The translations under genes and the position numbers were made by a program. 64,000 nucleotides of DNA from Xiphias gladius. Its lineage: Eukaryota; Chordata; Actinopteri; Istiophoriformes; Xiphiidae. How positions within the stretch are numbered: the stretch's first letter is position 1; the number at the start of each line of letters is the position of its first letter. Below the pieces are notes generated by a model. The model did not search any database, was not told where the DNA came from, and saw nothing but the letters and a program-made list of their open reading frames with translations. The DNA lies in the NCBI RefSeq assembly GCF_016859285.1, contig NC_053405.1:757760-821759 (forward strand), given 5' to 3'. This document shows, in pieces, positions 9,681 through 19,645 of this stretch.

Positions 9681-10529
9681 GCGCCCCTGTTCGGGAACCG
9701 GTTTTGCAGAGAGTCCTGGTCTGACACCGGGTTGTCCCAACATGTCCCGCTGCTTCCACGGCTGCAGTGTCGCCGCGGGGCCGCTGAGTGGCGTCTGAGA
9801 CCTGGTTTTACTCTGCAGACAGTCTGGCCCAGTCCTGCAGGATCTGATCACGAACGGGGGAAAGACCACGTGCGTGTGACACCAATATGTGGGGTGAAGA
9901 CGTGAAACGTGCACGAGGAGCGGGATGAACGTGTGTGCATGTAATCAAATAAAGGTTCGCATCTACGCATCTGAAGATTAGGTTTCTGTTTTGGGGGGTT
10001 TTATAACGTGGTTCTGCTCTGCAGGCCTCGGGGAGCAGCTGCTTAACAGCTCTGATCCTGGGTCCCGGGATATTTTTAGCCCGGATGGAGGCATCGAGAG
10101 GCAGCAGCGCACCGAGGCCAGAAACTGCAGCTGCGGACCACCAAAGGTCCGGCTGCGAAAACGAGAAGCAAAAGTGCCGTGTGAGTTTCTGGAGAGTCGC
10201 TCCTCGTGCTTTTTCCATCTTTTATTTATAACTCTGCTCTTGCACAACCGGCCGCCAGGCCTCCGTTACACAATGCTGGATCTGCTCGGCTCCCACGCTC
10301 GTGCACCGACACGGGCCGGTCACCTGCTCCCGCCTCCCTCCTGTACCTGGGCAAGGACCGGGCTCCATCTAAAAAATGATTTCTTCACGCACCGCCGCAG
10401 CCGCGCGGGTGCGATGCGGACGCGGTGCGGGGCGGGAGCTCGCTGTCGTCCGGCTGCGATTCAGGTCAAGTCCCCCCGTGCCTCGGGAACCGATTCTGGT
10501 GGCGGGGGGGCGGCGCGGGGAGGAGGCTC

Positions 10530-10539
10530 TGGAAATTCC
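10530..10539 (+). promoter_or_regulatory. NF-kB-like site (one mismatch)
   Basis: TGGAAATTCC differs from GGGRNWYYCC only at the first base. It lies 83 bases upstream of the consensus site, so the two could act as a pair. Confidence 0.45.
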
Positions 10540-10612
10540 TCCGCTCAGAAAAAAAACTCCCAGTAAACAAACTGGGAGAGTGTGAGGAGAAGGAGGAGGA
10601 GGGAAAGAGCGG

Positions 10613-10622
10613 GGGATTCTCC
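10613..10622 (+). promoter_or_regulatory. Consensus NF-kB site
   Basis: GGGATTCTCC matches GGGRNWYYCC at every position. It sits about 170 bases upstream of the predicted transcription start and 10 bases before an E-box. Confidence 0.6.
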
Positions 10623-10759
10623 GAAACCCCCCACGTGGGGCGTCCGCCGGCTGCTGCGCGTTCAGCCAATGGGCGCGGAGCACGGGGGATCTATTGACGG
10701 CGGCCGACCAATGAGGGAGCGAGCGGCCGGGCGTGGTGACGCCCGCCGCGGAGAGCCGG

Positions 10760-10767
10760 AATAAAAG
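10760..10767 (+). promoter_or_regulatory. TATA-like element of gadd45b
   Basis: AATAAAAG is preceded and followed by GC-rich sequence (CCGG and CGCGG), as is usual for a TATA box. It predicts initiation near 10788-10795 and a 5'UTR of about 200 bases with no upstream ATG. Confidence 0.6.
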
Positions 10768-10789
10768 CGCGGAGTTTCGGCTCTCGGAG

Positions 10790-10989
10790 GCAGAGCTCTC
10801 GCGTCTCACCCGCGGACCTACCTCCGAAACCCGTTCCTCTTTTCGACGGACTCTGGGACGAGCTTCGTACCGATCTGGATTACCGCTCGCAGGGACTTTA
10901 TTCCGGGAATTTAACGGGACAGCAGCCTCTCCGCGCTGTGGATTTCTCTTCTTATCCTGGATCTTGTGGATTATTTTACTGACTTCAAC
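10790..10989 (+). other. gadd45b: gadd45b 5'UTR (start approximate)
   Basis: About 200 bases between the predicted transcription start and the ATG contain no ATG codon, so the main start is the first one. The ATG context is CTTCAACATGACC, with A at -3. Confidence 0.6.
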
Positions 10990-11033
10990 ATGACCCTGGA
11001 GGAAGTCGTTGGATCGAACAGCACCGAGAAAAA
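10990..11033 (+). CDS. gadd45b: gadd45b exon 1 (coding part)
   Basis: It encodes [14 protein letters not shown] plus two bases of the next lysine codon, and ends at a GTAAGT donor. Confidence 0.93.
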
Positions 11034-11935
11034 GTAAGTTTCTGTCGCGTGAAACTCGTGACTGACGCGTAATTGCGCACTGGCACGAGGCTGCATCTGA
11101 GTCCAGGTCAGAGCGCGGCTTGTAGGCTTAATCCCGGGTCCTATTGTAGAAGGTCCCGTGGTTCCAGGCTTTACTTACGGGTCTCGGAGCTTCTATCGTC
11201 AGCGTCGGTGCAGCTCTCGTGTGCGCGCTCTGCCGGTTTCGGTCTCATCTCTAACCGCCTCTGTGTCTCTCTGCAGGATGGAGACGGTGAGTCAGGCTCT
11301 GGAGGAGCTGCTGGTCGCAGCCCAGCGGCAGGACTGTCTCACCGTGGGGGTCTACGAGTCCGCCAAGCTCATGAATGTGTAAGTAGAGGCTTGACTCTCC
11401 GCAGCGGCGGATCTTCTGATAGCCGCACGCGACGATGTGATGCGATGTTAACTGGTTGTGTCCTCTTCCTGTCCCGCAGAGACCCGGACAGCGTGGTCCT
11501 GTGCCTCCTCGCCACCGACGAGGAGGACGAGGACGACATCGCGCTGCAGATCCACTTCACGCTGCTTCAGGCGTTCTGCTGCGACAACGACATCAACATC
11601 CTGCGGGTGTCCGGCATGAGGCGGCTGGCTCAGGTGCTGGAGGAGGACACCGAGGACGGCAACGGCAACGAGCCCCGGGACCTGCACTGCATCCTGGTCA
11701 CGGTAAGTCGCGATGACACGCACGGTTACGATTTTTGAGTCTGTAGAGCAGCTGGAACAAATGTCGGAAGCAAACGACGCGTCCGCCGGAGTCTCACCCT
11801 CCTTCCCGCCGTGTTTTGCAGAACCCCCCGGTGCAGCCGCTGCAGTGCCAGGCCCTGCAGGACGTCAGCAGCTTCTGCGAGGAGAGCCGCTGCAGGAACC
11901 AGTGGGTGCCCTGCCTGGAGCTGCAGGACGGCTGA
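10990..11935 (+). CDS. gadd45b: GADD45 beta (growth arrest and DNA-damage-inducible protein), complete, four exons
   Basis: The coding exons are 10990-11033, 11277-11378, 11480-11702 and 11822-11935, with clean GT/AG splice sites, giving 160 residues. GADD45 proteins are small acidic proteins with an L7Ae/L30e-like fold. They dimerise and bind MTK1/MEKK4, MKK7, PCNA, p21 and CDK1 in stress and growth-arrest signalling, in nucleus and cytoplasm. Diagnostic blocks are MTLEEVV (1-7), [29 protein letters not shown] split by an intron (about 25-53), the acidic DEEDEDD (62-68), [20 protein letters not shown] (69-88), [11 protein letters not shown] (115-125) and FCEESR with NQWVP near the end. These match the beta paralogue better than alpha or gamma: I recall KMQTV and VSGMQRLAQ in human beta. 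Teleosts carry ba and bb copies; this is probably ba. The exon pattern is the usual GADD45 one. The acidic insertion [11 protein letters not shown] (103-113) varies in the family. Confidence 0.96.
11277..11378 (+). CDS. gadd45b: gadd45b exon 2
   Basis: It follows a CTGCAG acceptor, begins with G completing lysine 15 and then [12 protein letters not shown], and ends within valine 49 before GTAAGT. Its 102-base length fits the conserved second exon of GADD45 genes. Confidence 0.94.
11480..11702 (+). CDS. gadd45b: gadd45b exon 3
   Basis: It runs from a CGCAG acceptor to a GTAAGT donor, with 223 bases coding for residues 49-123. It carries the acidic loop, the conserved core helix and strand, and RDLHCILVT. 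It ends in phase 0. Confidence 0.95.
11822..11935 (+). CDS. gadd45b: gadd45b exon 4 (to stop)
   Basis: It follows TTTTGCAG and encodes NPPVQPLQ to LELQDG, then TGA at 11933-11935. The FCEESR and NQWVP blocks are the conserved C-terminal signature. Confidence 0.95.
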   Translation, partial: NPPVQPLQCQALQDVSSFCEESRCRNQWVPCLELQDG

Positions 11936-12055
11936 GCCGCGCTGGGCCGAGCCGAACCGAACCAGACCGCTGCGGAGCGGTGAGAAAGAGTGGAAACAGT
12001 CCAAACAGCCGTCCTCGTGCAGAAGAGGAGTAACGGCGTTTGAGTGAAGACGGGG

Positions 12056-12083
12056 GCCGAGCCGAGCCGAGCCGAGCCGAGCC
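12056..12083 (+). repeat. (GCCGA)n pentanucleotide repeat in gadd45b 3'UTR
   Basis: There are about five and a half copies of GCCGA in tandem. Scattered related GCCGA words begin just after the stop codon near 11950. Confidence 0.8.
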
Positions 12084-12514
12084 CAACCGGGGGCCCTCCT
12101 GCCGCCTGATGGCGCGCGAGGTCCCGGTACCGGGCGGGTTGTGAAAGCGGACCGGACTGTGCAGGAGGCTCCGGGTCCTGGAGCCGCAGAGAGAGGAAGA
12201 TTTTCCTTCTTTTTTTTTTTTTTTTTTTCAATGAAGTGTGGCGCGTGCTGATCGACAGCACCTGGATGTCAGGTGACTGAACTGAACCGGTGAATGAATG
12301 CGTGAACTGAGGAGCCGCACCCGAGGCTCCGGACTACCTGAGCAGCAGGTGCTGCAGGTGTTCCGCTCACCTGTCTGCTCAGAGCATGTGACGTCACGGC
12401 GTATTATGTCTCGTTATTGGTGACGCAGTGGAGTTCCACTGATGTCACACCTGGGTATTTAAAGTGAGCAGAGGTAATATATGAGTGAATCCACCTGTTG
12501 CCTTATTCTATCTG

Positions 12515-12520
12515 AATAAA
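12515..12520 (+). terminator. gadd45b: gadd45b polyadenylation signal
   Basis: AATAAA lies 580 bases after the stop codon. It is followed 50 bases later by a GT-rich tract (12571 onward) that would serve as the downstream GU-rich element. This predicts cleavage near 12535-12550. Confidence 0.7.
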
Positions 12521-12570
12521 TAATTGAAGGAGAAACGACTGATTTCTGAGTGTTTCATCCAGGAGGGGGG

Positions 12571-12609
12571 TGTGTGTGTGTGTGTGTGTGTGTGTGGGGG
12601 GGGGGGGGG
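12571..12609. repeat. (TG)n followed by poly-G
   Basis: Thirteen TG units are followed by about 15 G residues, immediately downstream of the predicted gadd45b polyadenylation site. Confidence 0.95.
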
Positions 12610-12737
12610 TTCTGCAGCTTCAAAGAGCTATGTGACGGTTCAGACGTGGTCTCAAGGTTCATCTTAGGACCAGGTTCAGGTCAGAGTAGGGTTGATCTTT
12701 ATGTCACCGAAGGTTCTCACAATTTAAAGAGCAACAA

Positions 12738-12739
<2 letters not shown>

Positions 12740-12791
<52 letters not shown>
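12740..12791. repeat. (TG)n microsatellite
   Basis: There are about 25 uninterrupted TG units. Confidence 0.95.
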
Positions 12792-12792
<1 letters not shown>

Positions 12793-13044
12793 CTCAGTTT
12801 GCGTATGAATCACCACGTTGCAGCGATAATGACTGAAGAATGGTTTAATGACAACTCCTGTAGAAATACCCAATGATTCCCTCCGGTGACATTCAACCTC
12901 CCAGAAAACTGGAGGAAACCCATTATAACCCCGGGGGCGTGTGGCCAGGCCTGTTCTCGCCCCGATCGGTAGGTGAAAAGGATAAAACCCGGTTGGATTT
13001 GGCGGAAAGTTGATCCTTTAAACAGGCAGGTGACACATACCCTA

Positions 13045-13635
13045 AATGGCCAAAAGTATGCAGACACCTCTGTCCTTACTATAGTGTCATTTCCCAGTAT
13101 GAGCAGCTTAGTTCCAGTGAAGGAAAACCTTAATTCTACAACACACAATGTGTTAGACCAGTGGTTCCCAGCTCATGCATGGAGCAATGCAGGGCTCATT
13201 CCTCGGCCCTTACCCATTCTCCATCCGTATACTGCCTTATGTGGAACATTTCACAAGCATCATATCAGTTTCCATTTTTGTGCGGATGATTCTCACACCC
13301 CTTAGAGTTTGAATGATATCATGCAACGCAGCAAACCTCGGGGTCTCTGCCTTGTGGAAACGAAAAACTGGTTATCTCAGAACCTCCTGTAGTTTTACTC
13401 ACTTACGATAGAAAGTTATTGTCATAGAACAACTTCCAAGTAGAAAACCTACAACTTGATCCTTTTTGTTTTAATCTACACAGCATTTGCAAATGTGGTG
13501 TAATCCCTGCTTTTAGTACACCCTGATCAGACTGCGTCAGTACAACCTGTTCAAACATCCAATAGAAATTTGGGTTGCCTGTACTTGTCAGAGTAGAGTT
13601 TTTGAAGTTAGGGTGCCCACACACTTTTGTCCATG
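13045..13635. mobile_element. Tc1/mariner-type MITE with TA target duplication
   Basis: The left end, AATGGCCAAAAGTATGCAGA, and the reverse complement of the right end, CATGGACAAAAGTGTGTGGG, are clearly related terminal inverted repeats. TA dinucleotides flank both sides (13043-13044 and 13636-13637). The element is 591 bases and has no transposase frame. The CCAAAAGTATG terminus is familiar from many teleost genomes. Confidence 0.75.
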
Positions 13636-13784
13636 TATTAAAACGTCTGAGGACTGCGTGGGAAAGCAGAGAATCCGTTTCAGAGTCCTGACTGTGACCG
13701 TGGCTGGAGGCGGAAGATGGACGGTTATGTGAGGAGAGCGTTGGTGGAGATCTTCACACACCGCCTCCGTTTCCATGGAGCCAT

Positions 13785-13965
13785 TTCAAGTGTGTGTTCT
13801 TGTATGCATATCTCTGTGGGGGCCAATTTAAGTTTTAGACCTTCAGTCAGGACCTTAAAAAGGGCTGACTGAAGGTTCAGGTTGCAGAACCCGGTTTAGG
13901 TTAGGGAATGCATTAGGCCGATGGGAATCCTCACGTGTAGAAAGACAAACGTGTATGTGTGTGTT
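13785..13965 (+). repeat. Teleost GTG-flanked interspersed repeat, copy 1
   Basis: The order GTGTGTTCTTGTATGCATAT, TCTCTGTGGGGGCC, GGTTTAGGTTAGGGAATGCATT, AATCCTCAC, then ACAAACGTGTATGTGTGTG matches a common fish repeat. That repeat has related CTTTGTGAGGACC ends. A second, more diverged copy lies at 29905-30060. Confidence 0.6.
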
Positions 13966-16837
13966 TTCAGATCCGTGAATAGCTGTCTATTCTTTTAACG
14001 TGGGAGTTCAACCTTCAGCGGAGGGTTCAGTTCATTCTTTAAGACCACAGGGAAACTGGCAGTTACTCCAGTACAGTGTTGACAAGGGTGTAACCTTGGA
14101 ATTACAAGATGAAAAAACGAGTCACTTCTACTGAATCATGTTTGCTTTTTAAACAGCTTTGTTATGCGTAGTTTCTGGACAAAAGAAGTCTCTGCGGACT
14201 GAAGTCCAAGAGCAAGTATTTCACGATAAAGGCAATCCGTCACTAAAACTTCGCCCGGTCAGATGCTCGACAAAAGGCAGGACTTAGGCAGATAATGTGC
14301 TCTGTCGGCTCCACAGAGAACTGAGGACAAATCATCCTTGTTTCAGTTCTAAAACCAAGAGCCCCATCATCGTAGCTACGAAGCTCAGCATCTTAAACCT
14401 TAAATGAACGTTTTTTTGGCTCATCTGTCCATGTTTTCCATCCCATAAGAGAGAACCGGACTCGCAGGAGGAGTCGCCGATCTGTGAGACCGACCGGGGC
14501 TGAAGGTTAAAGTTTTTACTCTGGCTGTGTGAACGTCTGAGCGGTGGTTGTCTCTCTGATCGAGTGCTGGAGTTTATTCCACAGCAGCGGAGCAGAGTTT
14601 GTTAGCGAGACTGATTCGATCGATCGATCTTAACGAGACGTCCTGTGATCCGACTGTACGTATAAGGTCTGAGGAGTTCTGACAGGTGAGGAGGTGATAC
14701 CTGGATGAAATGCGGTGGTGGAGCCCTGGGTTACGCCCTGGCCCCCCCACTTACCACCACACATGGGACCATATTTTGGGTCAATCCTTTTCCCTTACTT
14801 GAGCAGAGCGAGATCTGACCTCCTGCTGTGCTCGTTTTCCATACAACCCTACAACGTCCTCGCAGTGTCTGTTTCCTCCAACATTCCTCCCTGTCCTCCT
14901 TAAAACTACAGCCACAAAAAGGGCCCAAAACATCCAGGACTCGTTGCGTAGAAGGATTTTCTTTCCCAAACCATAACAACCGGCACTGATGTCGCTGACA
15001 AATAGATTGCATTTCCTGCGGCTGCTTCACAATAAAAGCTACCACTGTAAATGATGCTGCTCGTTTCTCTCTCAGCTCCTTCACATTCACAATACTATCT
15101 GGTGCTTGTTTTAGATACATCATCATCTGACCTCTGTAAAGCGCCATGTCACACAGACAACATCTGAACAGGATACCGATTTCTGGGCCACCCCAAAGCG
15201 AGTACTGGTGTCACCCACCCCTGTTAGAAATAAGAGAAGCTGATTCCATGAAATCATTCATGTGTTTCTCAAGAGTCAGAGGCGACTGCAGGTCGCCGGC
15301 TTCCTTCCGTCAGAGTCTCTGCACTGAAAAGACAGGTGAAACTAGCCAGTAGTGTGTGTGTGTGTGCGTGTTGTATGTCCCTTGAGACGAGTCAAATTTA
15401 AAGTCTTCACAGGTCTTTCAGGTCTCTGAATGCAGAGTTTCAGAATTACAGTAAATCTTTAGGATGTGATGCCCATGCACGGCCGGCCTGTGGCTGTCCG
15501 TTATTTTTGATGGTTCCCATGTTTGACCAGGTCAAAATTTGAGACCTGTCGTTTTTGGTTCCTTTTTTTATTATCGAGTACTTTCAAGCGAAACCTGAGA
15601 ACAAAGGAGCCAAGTCAAGACTCAAGTCCTCATTTTTGTGACCTAAGTCTGTCTCGAGCTAGTGTCCAGTTGGCGGAGGGTTAGCGTGTAAGCCCAGTGA
15701 CTTTAGATCCAGCCTCTAAGTAGCTTGTAGCTAACAGGGTACACCACGTTCGCTATCGTTATGGCAGAGCCTCAGTATTTTTCTCCATCATTTAACAAAT
15801 GAACCAGCAGAGAACAGCATGTTTTCTGTCCCCTCTGAGTTTTTCTTATGCTGCTGACCTTTGAAAGTTATTTTCTGCTCCTGTGATGTTATTCTTGAGA
15901 GGTTTGGGTGGTTAAATGTTTCTATAAAGACACAGAGAACTCTGAGTTCGTCCAGCTGTGTGTGTTTGCAAGAAACCTGCTGAGCTGTAAACTCAGGCTC
16001 AGTCCGCAGCCAAGTCCGTACAAACAGCCACTGGCCTCTGCCCGTGATGTCACATCCTGTTGTAACCACTCCTCCTCCAACCTCTCTCTGGAGGTGACGG
16101 GGACTCCGCCGCTCTGCTGACGCCACAGGCCTGTTTGCCTTGGCAGCCGGCCCATCCCCGCCGGGGCCTGCGGCGCGGAGTTGGCCACGAATCCTCTAAC
16201 AACAGGACACACTCCTCCAGGTGACGGACAGCTCGGCTCGGCCAATCAGCTACCAGTGCAAGGTGTGAATCCTTGGACGTGATCTTTGTATCTGTCACAT
16301 TTCTGGTTTGAAGCCACCCTGCAGCTCTGCGGATTCACACTTTCAGCTGCTGTGTGTGAGGTTTCGCTCTAGAAAGTTTCACTTTAGCAAGTTTCACTTT
16401 AGCAAGTCCTGACAGGTGATGAGAGGTCTTAACCCCTGATCCCTCGGCTCTTTTTGCTCAGTTTTCCCTCTCCTCCTTTACAGGCCTTTGGCAGAGCCAT
16501 TTCACATCTGGACATGTCATGTCATAGAATTTTATTTTCAGGAAAAGATACTAGAACAGGTGTGTATTTCCCCTCAGTTCTTGCCAGGTAATTTAGAAAA
16601 GCCATCAACTGCATGGGAATGGACAGGTTTTATATATATTTTTAAAATCTATTTTCTAGGCCTGTACGTCCAAAGGTTTCCAACACACAATAGATTTGTG
16701 TATGTGGGTGGATGGAGGAATATTCTTGTTCCAGGAACATACTGTAAGATCCATGCTGATTAGAAATTCTGAGCCTCAGTAATGTCAAAAATTGCCTGCA
16801 TCCCTCAATATTATTTGAAGTTAAGGTAAAGAACAGC
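13966..16837. other. Intergenic, no gene seen
   Basis: It contains a short GATC repeat (about 14612-14627), a short (GT)n near 15350 and unassigned unique sequence. The longest open frame (minus, 14731-15147) has no recognised domain or splice context. Confidence 0.5.
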
Positions 16838-17155
16838 CACCATCCATCCATCCATCCATCTGTCCATTCATCCATCCATCCATCCTCCATCCGTCCAAAA
16901 GTCCATCCATCCATCCATCCTCCATCCATCCATCCATCCATCCATCCATCCATCCACCCTCCATCTATCCATCGACCCTCCGTCCATCGATCCATCCATC
17001 CATCCATCCTCCATCCGTCCAAAAGTCCATCCATCCACCTTCCATCCATCAACCCTCCATCCATCCATCCATCCTATATCCTCCATCCATCCATCCATCC
17101 ATCCATCCATCCACCCTCCATCCATCCATCCAAGCATCCTCCATCCTCGCATCCA
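16838..17155. repeat. (CCAT)n tetranucleotide array, about 320 bp
   Basis: CATC/CCAT units run almost continuously and are interrupted by CCTCCAT and a repeated CCGTCCAAAAGTCCAT phrase. Apparent open frames of MDGWMDG type on the minus strand are products of the repeat. Confidence 0.95.
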
Positions 17156-17690
17156 AAGTGGAAATTAGTTTCTGGAAAAGATGATAGAAAAGTAAAATGT
17201 GATTATTTGTGAAAGACTTCAGACTGTCGTCCTCTCTCAGAATATATTCTCCATGATACAGATTCAATGGCAAATAATAATCATGCAGAGAAAAATCTTT
17301 GTAATGAATAAAGAAAGTTGTTTGTTTATTATTCTTTTGTTAATCAGGTCTGAGGATCCACTTTATTTAATACAACAAATACAAAACAAATGCAATCTAA
17401 AAGGTGTGAGTGACCCACTTGAATCTATTGAATCTACTATTTGTCCTCTTCGGTATAAACCTGCAGTGATGTTGTGATGTGGTTTCAGATCCGTCTGTCT
17501 CAGCTGCGGCGTCCAATCACCAACAGGTTTCTAATAAAGGGGACGACCTTCAAGGCGGAGGACCGGAACAATTTCTGGGTCGAGGGAGGAGCAAGGAACG
17601 ATCAAGTACGGGACCTGGGATGTTCAGTCCAACTTCTTCGTACAATGAAACATACTGCCATATTGTCATGTCCAAGATGGTGCAGCCTGC
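17156..17690. other. Intergenic, no gene seen
   Basis: AT-rich to 17460, then mixed-composition sequence up to the inverted-repeat arm. No exon or repeat is recognised. Confidence 0.45.
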
Positions 17691-17844
17691 ATGGGATTCG
17701 TTTGCAGACAAAGGTCCGTTTTGACACGTTTCCTTCTACCACTAACTAACGGACAGTGCTGACTTTTGAAGGAAGAGAGGGTTCACCGTGGAAGATCTTT
17801 AGGCTGGATCCAAGCCTCCACCTTCTGGACTGAGCTCTCACAGA
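17691..17844 (+). repeat. Left arm of a perfect 154-bp inverted repeat
   Basis: It begins ATGGGATTCGTTTGCAGACA and ends GACTGAGCTCTCACAGA. It is identical, base for base, to the reverse complement of 23109-23262. Flanking bases on each side do not match, and no target-site duplication is seen around the pair or around either arm. Confidence 0.95.
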
Positions 17845-18748
17845 TAACTAAGTTATTGTGAAGTAATGTGAGAAATTCTGCAAGGTCATTTGAAGTGCAC
17901 ATTGTTTTATAGACTGCAAACCCACAATATAAGCAGACATAGAGGTAGTGCTAATGTCAGAATATACAATAAAAAGTAATAAATGTGTCTGTTGTTCATG
18001 GACAGTGGCGGCATTGGAGGCGTTTGCCATGTCTTTATAGCTGGTAAGGGATGGTTGTCATGGTTACATAATATCAACTATCAATAGTGCGTGTGAGGAC
18101 ATGACTCTGAAGACAAACAGCTCACGCCCAGACTGTACACTGAACCGAACTGAGCTGACATCAGTGACGCAGAGAGACATTACTCTGACTGACTGTCTGA
18201 TATTTTACACATGCAACAAGAGATGAATGCCGTTTCCATCAGGTAGAAACCTTGTATCTCCAAGACCCGCTCATACAGGCCGAGACAGCCTCGTTTCACC
18301 TTGATGATGCACTGAGCTGTGTAGTCTCATTACAGTAAACTTAGAGCCTGTCACTGTGGGATGAATTAAAACGAAGATAAATATGGATTAAGTAACAAGG
18401 TTTAGACAACATATATATATCGACAGAAATATTAGGAATATTTAAAAGTACTATGGTAACATTAGAAATTGCAATCCAGATTCCAAGTAAATTATAACTC
18501 TGGTGATATTCTATATATATTCTTCTCATCAATAAATCGCATGTACAGACGCAGAGAGCTCCATCGTTGTCCGAGAACACACACACTGTGTTTTATTCTG
18601 ACTCAGTCCCACACACACTCAAATACTCACTACAGCACCAGATGCGGATTAATCCGCCGCTGAAAATAGTCCCCAACAAATGCACTGTTTCCTGCTGTTT
18701 GTGTGATGAAAAAACTACAGTGAGCAGCTGTTTTAGGTCCATCTCAAG

Positions 18749-18976
18749 GTTTGATTTGGGACTTGTTGGTCGTGACTTGGGACATAATGTGGCACTATTT
18801 GGTCTTGACTTGGGACCTGTTTTGGGACCTGGTGGTCTGGACTTGGGACATAATGTGGCACTATTTGGTCTTGACTTGGGACCTGTTTTGGGACCTGGTG
18901 GTTTGGACTTGGGAAATAATGTGGCACTATTTGGTCTTGACTTGGGACCTGTTTTGGGACCTGGTGGTCTGGACTA
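18749..18976 (+). repeat. 66-bp minisatellite, about three and a half copies
   Basis: The word GACATAATGTGGCACTATTT begins at 18781 and 18847 and, with one change, at 18913, giving an exact period of 66 bases. The unit also contains GACTTGGGACCTGTTTTGGG. Because 66 is a multiple of three, several frames stay open through it. The copies are nearly identical, so the expansion is young. Confidence 0.95.
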
Positions 18977-19429
18977 GAAATATACAGAACACGGTTGGTC
19001 TGTGGTTTGTGTCCCACCTCCTACCGTCACAGTCAACATTGGTTTCTTTTAACTATGAGCATCTACGAGAATCAACATCTTTCTGGAACCTTAACCGAGA
19101 AGATTTAGTTGCCTCCAAACCAAACCTTAACCGGAAATGTGGCAAATCAGAAAACCCTCATGTGAACAGACATTTTTTTAAAAAGCCATATTGCCTATTT
19201 TGGAGGAAACTGACAATCAACCCGATTTGTCGGTGAGATAGAAGGACATTTTTATTATTTGCAGTTTTTTCCACCTCTCCTCCGTGGTGCTTGATTAAAC
19301 GATGCGATCCCTCTCAGCTCCGTGATGGTGACGACCCTGTGCCTGTGTGTGTTTGGTCTGTTTTCATCAGATGAAACTCAGCCTGTCACAGATCTCAGGA
19401 ATAACGGCCTTATTTTTAGACAAACGCCC

Positions 19430-19645
19430 AGCGTGTCACTCCAGCAGCTATTTCTGTTCGGCAGCGGCGTCCGTGAACAGCGAGGAGGCTCTCTGCTCTG
19501 AGCCCTGCGTCACGTCGCCGTGGAAACAGACGGAGCTCGGCGATTGGACCGTTCAGCTGAGCGGCCGGTGGGAGCCCGGAGCTCCGGTCGTCTCTAACGA
19601 GCCCGGGCCGAGCCGACCGACACGTCGGCGCGTTACGTAGGGAGA
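19430..19645. promoter_or_regulatory. Orphan CpG-rich patch
   Basis: About 200 bases are markedly CpG-rich in an AT-rich neighbourhood (CACGTCGCCG, GCGGCCGG, GTCGGCGCGTTACG). There is a reverse CCAAT box (GATTGG near 19540) but no TATA box and no recognisable exon. It may be a distal promoter, an enhancer or chance. Confidence 0.3.

Larger units (their letters stand above)
10400..10789 (+). promoter_or_regulatory. gadd45b: gadd45b promoter in a CpG island
   Basis: CpG- and GC-rich sequence runs from about 10,000 to 11,950. The proximal promoter contains a near-consensus NF-kB site (10530-10539), a consensus NF-kB site (10613-10622), an E-box CACGTG (10632-10637), two CCAAT boxes (10666-10670 and 10708-10712), a TGACG half-CRE (10737-10741) and a TATA-like AATAAAAG (10760-10767). 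The TATA position puts the start near 10790. GADD45B is known as a stress- and NF-kB-inducible gene, so this layout fits. Confidence 0.75.
11936..12540 (+). other. gadd45b: gadd45b 3'UTR
   Basis: About 600 bases from the stop codon to just beyond the AATAAA. It contains a (GCCGA)n pentamer run (12056-12083), a 20-base T tract (near 12209-12228) and a TATTTA element near 12456 that could act as an AU-rich stability element. Confidence 0.65.

Noticed and set aside
9991..10566. 191-codon open frame, plus strand, upstream of gadd45b
   Set aside because: It lies in the GC-rich CpG island where stops are rare and overlaps the gadd45b promoter elements. It has no recognised domain, and the minus strand is equally open nearby.
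10369..10809. 146-codon open frame, minus strand
   Set aside because: It is an antisense shadow in the same CpG island, with biased Arg/Pro/Ser composition and no domain.
11073..11738. 221-codon open frame, plus strand (longest in the window)
   Set aside because: It runs through gadd45b introns and mixes frames. The true product is given by the four spliced exons.
14731..15147. 138-codon open frame, minus strand
   Set aside because: It has no recognisable domain, no splice context and no neighbouring exons. I could not connect it to a known transposon protein.
16642..17064. 140-codon MDGWMDG-type frame, minus strand
   Set aside because: It is a translation of the (CCAT)n microsatellite.
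18567..19236. Two overlapping plus-strand frames with 22-residue repeats
   Set aside because: They are produced by the 66-bp minisatellite. There is no sign of a real gene, and the direct repeats have no CRISPR-like spacers.
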